9,163 nt of DNA from an uncultured Collinsella sp. Lineage in GTDB: Bacteria; Actinomycetota; Coriobacteriia; Coriobacteriales; Coriobacteriaceae. Of the stretch, positions 5,002-9,163 are shown in pieces (the first letter of the stretch is position 1; each line of letters starts with the position of its first letter). Below the pieces are notes generated by a model. That model was not told the DNA's origin and ran no database searches. It worked only from the letters and a program-made list of their open reading frames with translations. Location of the stretch: NCBI GenBank assembly GCA_902494245.1, contig CABUSR010000057.1, positions 1 to 9,163 on the forward strand. The letters run 5' to 3'. The position numbers were made by a program, and so were the translations under genes.

Positions 5002-7554
5002 ATGTTTACTCCGCTTATCACTCATGATTCTGACGGCACTGCATTGGCGGCACCCGTTGATGCCGCACGTCGCAACGGTGCCACGTACAAGACGCGCACG
5101 ATCGACGACCTGCGCATTAAGGACGATCGCCTGCGTGCGGCCATCGAGGGCACGGGACACCTGCTGTTCGACGGCGGCATGGGCACCATGTTGCAAGCGG
5201 CCGGCATGAAGGCGGGCGCCCTGCCCGAGCTGCTCAACTTTGAGGAGCCCCAGGTTATCACCGATATCCAACGTCAATATGTCGAGGCCGGCTGCGATGT
5301 GATCACCGCCAACACCTTTGGCGCCAATGCCCACAAGCTCGACGGTGCCGCCACCGTGGCAGACGTCTTTGCCGCGGCCGTCACCTGCGCCCGCGAGGCC
5401 GGCGCCCGCTACGTCGCCGGCGATATCGGCCCCATCGGCGCGCTGCTTCGTCCCTTAGGCACCCTCAGCTTTGACGAGGCCTACGACCTCTTTGCCGAGG
5501 AGGTGCGCGCCGGCGTCACCGCGGGTGTGGACCTCTTTATTATCGAGACCATGACCGACCTGGCCGAGATCAAGGCGGCGGTCCTCGCCTGCCGCGAGAA
5601 CTCCGACCTGCCCGTCTTTGCCACCATGACCTTTGAGGAAGACGGTCGCACCTTCCTGGGAACGAGCCCCGAGGTCGCCGCCATCACGCTCGACGCCATC
5701 GGCACCGACGTTTTGGGCATCAACTGCAGCCAGGGACCGGCCGAGCTCCGAGGACTCGCCGCGCGCATGCTCACCGTTACCGACAAACCCGTTATGGTGC
5801 AGGCCAATGCGGGACTCCCCCATGTGGACGACGACGGCAACACCGTCTTTGATATCCAGGCACCCGAGTACGCCGAGGCCGTCGCCGGCATGATCGCCGA
5901 CGGCGTGAGCGTCGTGGGCGGCTGCTGCGGCACCACGCCGGCGCACATGGCAGAGCTGCGCACGCTTATCGATAACCACACGCCCAGTCCGCACCACCGC
6001 AAGCCCAGCATGTCGGTCACGAGCGCCCAGACCGTGGTGGACCTCCCCTGCGATGGCCACAAAATCGCCGTCATCGGCGAGCGCATCAACCCCACCGGCA
6101 AAAAGCGCCTGCAGCAGGCCCTGCGCGACGGCGATCTGGACTACGTGGTGAGCCAGGGCATCAGCCAGCAGGAGCAGGGCGCCGACATCCTGGACGTCAA
6201 CGTGGGCCTGCCCGAGATCGACGAGGTCAAGATTATCCAACAGGCGACCGAACAGCTCCAGGGTTCCACGCTCCTGCCGCTGCAGATCGACTCCACCGAT
6301 CCTGCGGCCGTCGAGGCCGCCGTGCGCCGCTACGCCGGCAAGCCCATCATCAACTCGGTCAATGGCAAGCAGCAGATCATGGATGAGATCTTTCCGCTGG
6401 TCGCCCACTACGGCACCAACGTTGTCGGCCTTACGCTCGACGAAGGCGGCATCCCCGATACCGCCGAGGCTCGCTTCGCCATCGCCGAGCGCATCGTGGC
6501 CGAGGCTGCCCGCTACGGCATCGGACCGGATCGCATCCTCATTGACTGCCTGGTCATGACCGCCTCGACCAATCAACGCCAGGCCGAGCAGATCCTGCGC
6601 GCCATGTCCCTGTGCAAGGAGCGTCTGGGCGTCAAATGCGCGCTCGGCGTGTCGAACATCAGCTTTGGCCTGCCTGCCCGCCCGCTGCTGGGCTCGGTCT
6701 TTTTGGCCGCCGCCTTCGGCGCGGGCCTGGACGCCCCCATCATGAACCCGGGTTCCAAGCGCTTTATGGATACCGTCTACAGCTATCGCGTCCTGAGCGT
6801 TGAGGACGAGGGCTCGACCGGATACATCGAGCGCTATGCCGGCTGGACCGATCCGTACAAGATCGCCGCCAACCCGGCAGCAGCTCAGGCCGCATCGAGT
6901 GATGCCGCGCCTGCCGCGGGCACCGCCGACGGCGACGACGACCCGATTCGTCGAATGGTCGTCTCGGGCCGCAAAGGCGAGATCGCGACCGAGACTGAGC
7001 GCCTGCTGGCCGACCACGACGCTATGGACCTCATCAACAATCACTTTATCCCCGCCCTCGACGAGGTTGGCGTCCTCTTTGACCAGGGCAAGTTCTTCTT
7101 GCCGCAGCTTATGGCTTCGGCCGAGGCCGCACGCGTGGGCTTCGACACCATCAAGCGCCTAATGCCCGCCGGCGAGATCGCCGACAAGGGCAAGATCTGC
7201 GTGGCCACCGTCAAGGGCGACATCCACGATATTGGCAAGAACATCGTCAAGATGCTGCTCGATAACTACGGCTACACCGTCTTTGACCTAGGCCGCGACG
7301 TCGACCCGCAAGAGGTGCTCAAGACCGTGCAGGAGCGTGACATTAAGCTCGTCGGCCTCTCGGCGCTTATGACTACCACGGTCGTCGCCATGGAGGAGAC
7401 CATCAAGCTGCTTCATGCCGAGGTGCCGGGCGTCAAAATCATCGTAGGCGGCGCCGTGCTCACCCCCGAATACGCCAAGCAGATCGGCGCGGACTACTAC
7501 GCCAAGGACGCCGCCGAAAGCGCTCGTATCGCCGAAGAGGTCTTTGGGCAGTAA
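5002..7554 (+). CDS. metH: Cobalamin-dependent methionine synthase, lacking the reactivation domain
   Basis: Transfers the methyl group of 5-methyl-tetrahydrofolate via cobalamin to homocysteine. The 850 residues hold four parts: homocysteine-binding barrel (about 50-325; GGMGTML at 58-64; zinc cysteines C242 in GINCSQGP and C308/C309 in GGCCGTTP); pterin-binding barrel (about 350-610; GERINPTGKK at 359-368, NSVNGK at 451-456); B12 cap (about 647-725); and Rossmann B12 domain (about 729-850) with GDIHDIGKN at 739-747, H742 being the expected lower cobalt ligand. The chain stops there, whereas E. coli MetH (1227 residues) adds a reactivation domain; the preceding gene supplies a candidate. An Ala/Asp-rich linker (622-647) joins barrel and cap. 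AGGAG overlapping the previous stop, six bases before the ATG, supports this start, although the first 45 residues are poorly recognisable. Confidence 0.95.
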   Translation: MFTPLITHDSDGTALAAPVDAARRNGATYKTRTIDDLRIKDDRLRAAIEGTGHLLFDGGMGTMLQAAGMKAGALPELLNFEEPQVITDIQRQYVEAGCDVITANTFGANAHKLDGAATVADVFAAAVTCAREAGARYVAGDIGPIGALLRPLGTLSFDEAYDLFAEEVRAGVTAGVDLFIIETMTDLAEIKAAVLACRENSDLPVFATMTFEEDGRTFLGTSPEVAAITLDAIGTDVLGINCSQGPAELRGLAARMLTVTDKPVMVQANAGLPHVDDDGNTVFDIQAPEYAEAVAGMIADGVSVVGGCCGTTPAHMAELRTLIDNHTPSPHHRKPSMSVTSAQTVVDLPCDGHKIAVIGERINPTGKKRLQQALRDGDLDYVVSQGISQQEQGADILDVNVGLPEIDEVKIIQQATEQLQGSTLLPLQIDSTDPAAVEAAVRRYAGKPIINSVNGKQQIMDEIFPLVAHYGTNVVGLTLDEGGIPDTAEARFAIAERIVAEAARYGIGPDRILIDCLVMTASTNQRQAEQILRAMSLCKERLGVKCALGVSNISFGLPARPLLGSVFLAAAFGAGLDAPIMNPGSKRFMDTVYSYRVLSVEDEGSTGYIERYAGWTDPYKIAANPAAAQAASSDAAPAAGTADGDDDPIRRMVVSGRKGEIATETERLLADHDAMDLINNHFIPALDEVGVLFDQGKFFLPQLMASAEAARVGFDTIKRLMPAGEIADKGKICVATVKGDIHDIGKNIVKMLLDNYGYTVFDLGRDVDPQEVLKTVQERDIKLVGLSALMTTTVVAMEETIKLLHAEVPGVKIIVGGAVLTPEYAKQIGADYYAKDAAESARIAEEVFGQ

Positions 7555-7579
7555 CACAACGGAAACAACCGAGCACCAA

Positions 7580-7617
7580 AACGTGCCGCATGCGCCACTT
7601 GGCACGTGCGGCACGTT
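7580..7617. promoter_or_regulatory. Perfect 11-bp inverted repeat between metH and the PFL gene
   Basis: AACGTGCCGCA (7580-7590) is perfectly repeated in inverted form at 7607-7617, and the interior can extend the stem (GCCA 7594-7597 with TGGC 7600-7603). It starts 25 bp after the metH stop. A T-tract is missing on the plus side, while the minus side has only TTTT, so it is a poor terminator for metH as read. It may attenuate read-through, or act as an operator, because a possible promoter overlaps it. Confidence 0.55.
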
Positions 7618-7627
7618 AGAATAGATA
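7599..7627 (+). promoter_or_regulatory. Possible promoter of the PFL gene
   Basis: TTGGCA (7599-7604) and TAGATA (7622-7627) are separated by 17 bp, and TAGAAT overlaps at 7617-7622. Initiation near 7634 would leave a short leader before the ribosome binding site at 7651-7655. The -35 lies in the interior of the inverted repeat and the -10 directly follows it. Confidence 0.35.
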
Positions 7628-7662
7628 AGACTATGCTCGTTTTGGCAGATAGGAGCGCAAGG

Positions 7663-9027
7663 ATGGCGATCACGCCCGCAGAAATCGCGGAAACCCGCGG
7701 CATGGTTGAGGAACAGAACCTCGACATCAGGACCATCACCATGGGTGTTTCGCTCATGGGTTGCGGTGACGAGAACCTCGACCGCATGTGCACGAAGATC
7801 TACGACCACGTGACGCACACGGCTGAGCATCTGGTCGAGACCGCCGAGAACCTCGAGCGCGAGTACGGTATCCCCATCGTCAACAAGCGCGTTTCCGTCA
7901 CCCCGGTGGCGCAGATCGCCGCGTGCTGCAAGGATGAGGATCTCACCCCCATCGCGCATGCCCTCGACCGCGCGGCAGAGACCCTCGGCATCGACTACCT
8001 GGGCGGCTTCTCCGCACTCGTCCAGAAGGGCATCGGCGACGCCGACCGCCGCGTCATCCAGTCCATCCCCCAGGCGCTCGCCACCACGAGCCGCGTCTGC
8101 TCCAGCGTCAACGTCGCCAGCCTGCGCGCCGGCATCAACATGGACGCCGTGCTCATGGCCGCCCAGACCATCATCGATGCCGCCAAGCTCACGGCCGACC
8201 AGGATTCCGTCGGCGCCTCCAAGTTTGTCTGCTTTGCCAACATGGTCGAGGACTCCCCGTTTATGGCGGGCGCCGTCCACGGCGGTGGCGAGGCCGACGC
8301 CGTCATCAACGTTGGCGTCTCGGGCCCCGGCGTTATGGCCGCAGCCCTGGAGACGCTGCCCGATTCCGCATCGATGATGGAGGTCGCCGAAAAGATTAAG
8401 CAGACCGCCTTTAAGATCACCCGCGCCGGCGAGCTCATGAGCCGCGAGGCCGCCCATCGTCTGGGTGTCGAGAAGGGCATTGTCGACCTGTCGCTGGCTC
8501 CCACGCCTGCCATCGGCGACTCCGTTGCCCGTATCCTCGAGATCATCGGCGTGGGCACCTGCGGTGGCCCCGGCACAACCTGTGCGCTCGCCATGCTCAA
8601 CGATGCCGTCAAGAAGGGCGGCGTCATGGCCAGCTCCAGCGTGGGCGGTCTCTCCGGCGCCTTTATCCCCGTGTCCGAGGATGCCGGCATGATCGCCGCC
8701 GTCGAGGCCGGTGCGCTTTCGCTCGAGAAGCTCGAGGCCATGACCTGCGTGTGCTCCGTTGGCCTGGACATGATCGCCATCCCCGGTGACACCCCGGTCG
8801 AGACCATCGCCGGCATTATCGCCGACGAGATGGCCATCGGCGTCATCAACAACAAGACCACGGCCGTCCGCGTGATTCCTGCTATCGGCAAGGGCGTGGG
8901 CGACTGCGTCGAGTACGGCGGCTTGTTTGGCCGTGCGCCCATCATGCCGGTGAACCCCAACGCCGGCACCGTGCTTGCCCACCGCGGTGGACGCTTCCCG
9001 GCGCCGTTGAACTCGCTGAAGAACTAG
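7663..9027 (+). CDS. PFL family protein, UPF0210 (DUF711)
   Basis: A 454-residue cytoplasmic protein of the UPF0210/DUF711 family, whose members resemble the pyruvate formate-lyase/ribonucleotide reductase barrel but whose biochemical role is not established. Family-typical parts are LDIRTITMGVSLMGC (20-34), IPIVNKRVSVTP (70-81), GIDYLGGFSALVQKG (109-123), VHGGGEADAVINVGVSGPG (205-223), DLSLAPTPAIGDSV (275-288), GVGTCGGPGTT (296-306), SSSVGGLSGAFIPVSED (324-340) and the C-terminal RGGRFPAPLNSLKN. Length matches the roughly 450-residue norm. AGGAG seven bases before the ATG at 7663 fixes the start; a GTG at 7606 would run through the inverted repeat and is rejected. In many bacteria a small ACT-domain gene precedes this gene; none is seen here. 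It is 108 bp from metH, so it may be its own unit. Confidence 0.92.
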   Translation: MAITPAEIAETRGMVEEQNLDIRTITMGVSLMGCGDENLDRMCTKIYDHVTHTAEHLVETAENLEREYGIPIVNKRVSVTPVAQIAACCKDEDLTPIAHALDRAAETLGIDYLGGFSALVQKGIGDADRRVIQSIPQALATTSRVCSSVNVASLRAGINMDAVLMAAQTIIDAAKLTADQDSVGASKFVCFANMVEDSPFMAGAVHGGGEADAVINVGVSGPGVMAAALETLPDSASMMEVAEKIKQTAFKITRAGELMSREAAHRLGVEKGIVDLSLAPTPAIGDSVARILEIIGVGTCGGPGTTCALAMLNDAVKKGGVMASSSVGGLSGAFIPVSEDAGMIAAVEAGALSLEKLEAMTCVCSVGLDMIAIPGDTPVETIAGIIADEMAIGVINNKTTAVRVIPAIGKGVGDCVEYGGLFGRAPIMPVNPNAGTVLAHRGGRFPAPLNSLKN

Positions 9028-9031
9028 CTGA

Positions 9032-9052
9032 GGGGTTCGGGCGAGGAGCCCC
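9032..9052 (+). terminator. Weak hairpin after the PFL gene
   Basis: GGGGTTC (9032-9038) pairs with GAGCCCC (9046-9052) including one G-U pair, with a 7-nt loop, four bases after the stop codon. G-rich sequence follows in place of a T-tract, so termination here is uncertain. Confidence 0.35.
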
Positions 9053-9059
9053 GGGGAGG

Positions 9060-9163
9060 GCAAATATATAAGGTCGCCTGCTCGGACAGTCCTGACTCGC
9101 ACGGAGAGCACATTAAGTGCTCTCCGGCTCGTGCGGAACTCGCGATCGACCTTATATATTTGC
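9060..9163. repeat. 104-bp inverted-repeat element with perfect 17-bp ends
   Basis: The 17-mer at 9060-9076 (GCAAATATATAAGGTCG) is perfectly inverted at 9147-9163. Within, GGAGAGCAC (9103-9111) and GTGCTCTCC (9117-9125) form a 9-bp stem with a 5-nt ATTAA loop, and CGCAC (9098-9102) can pair with GTGCG (9131-9135) across a 5-nt bulge. The AT-rich ends contrast with the GC-rich core and neighbouring gene. It encodes no recognisable protein. A MITE-like element, a bidirectional terminator or a structured RNA are all possible. The window ends on the last base of the repeat, so flanking duplications cannot be checked on that side. Confidence 0.75.

Noticed and set aside
5455..7044. Long minus-strand open frame opposite metH
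   Set aside because: It is an antisense shadow of metH with no family motifs and no ribosome binding site seen.
7288..9111. Minus-strand 607-codon open frame spanning the PFL gene and the end of metH
   Set aside because: It runs across two well-supported genes and the gap between them and has no motif; it exists because stop codons are rare on that strand at high GC.
1..9163. tRNA, rRNA, CRISPR array or prophage genes
   Set aside because: No cloverleaf, rRNA segment or regularly spaced repeats were seen; the 12-base match to the 16S 3' end at 140-151 is a Shine-Dalgarno on the other strand, not an rRNA fragment.

Overview
The window looks like a chromosomal segment of a high-GC Gram-positive gut actinobacterium, most likely Collinsella or a close relative (Coriobacteriia). 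That placement is inferred from GC-rich third codon positions, strong AGGAG-type ribosome binding sites, a type III glutamine synthetase, and a PFL/UPF0210 protein close to methionine-cycle genes. No sequence search was possible, so the genus is a guess.

Layout. Positions 1 to about 747 hold an IS200-type insertion sequence with one intact minus-strand HUH transposase gene (tnpA). It is bounded by subterminal hairpins, and its right end runs to, or just past, the window start. A minus-strand intrinsic terminator (748-786) separates it from glnA (818-2905, minus), a type III glutamine synthetase. A 426-bp AT-richer divergent region (2906-3331) follows. It carries a GlnR-like four-pentamer site upstream of glnA and two unexplained long hairpins upstream of metF.

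On the plus strand, metF (3332-4204), a stand-alone methionine-synthase reactivation-domain protein (4204-4992) and metH (5002-7554) form a tight operon with a 1-nt overlap and a 9-nt gap. MetF makes 5-methyl-tetrahydrofolate and MetH uses it to methylate homocysteine. This MetH ends after its B12 domain, so the middle gene probably supplies in trans the reactivation domain that is fused in E. coli MetH. A 107-bp gap with a perfect 11-bp inverted repeat precedes a PFL/UPF0210 (DUF711) gene (7663-9027). The window ends in a 104-bp segment bounded by perfect 17-bp inverted repeats (9060-9163).

The genes are conventional and intact. The least explained material is non-coding: the structured IS flanks, including possible masking of the tnpA ribosome binding site and an orphan perfect Shine-Dalgarno at its stop codon; the GlnR-like site; the tandem hairpins before metF; and the two large inverted repeats around the PFL gene.
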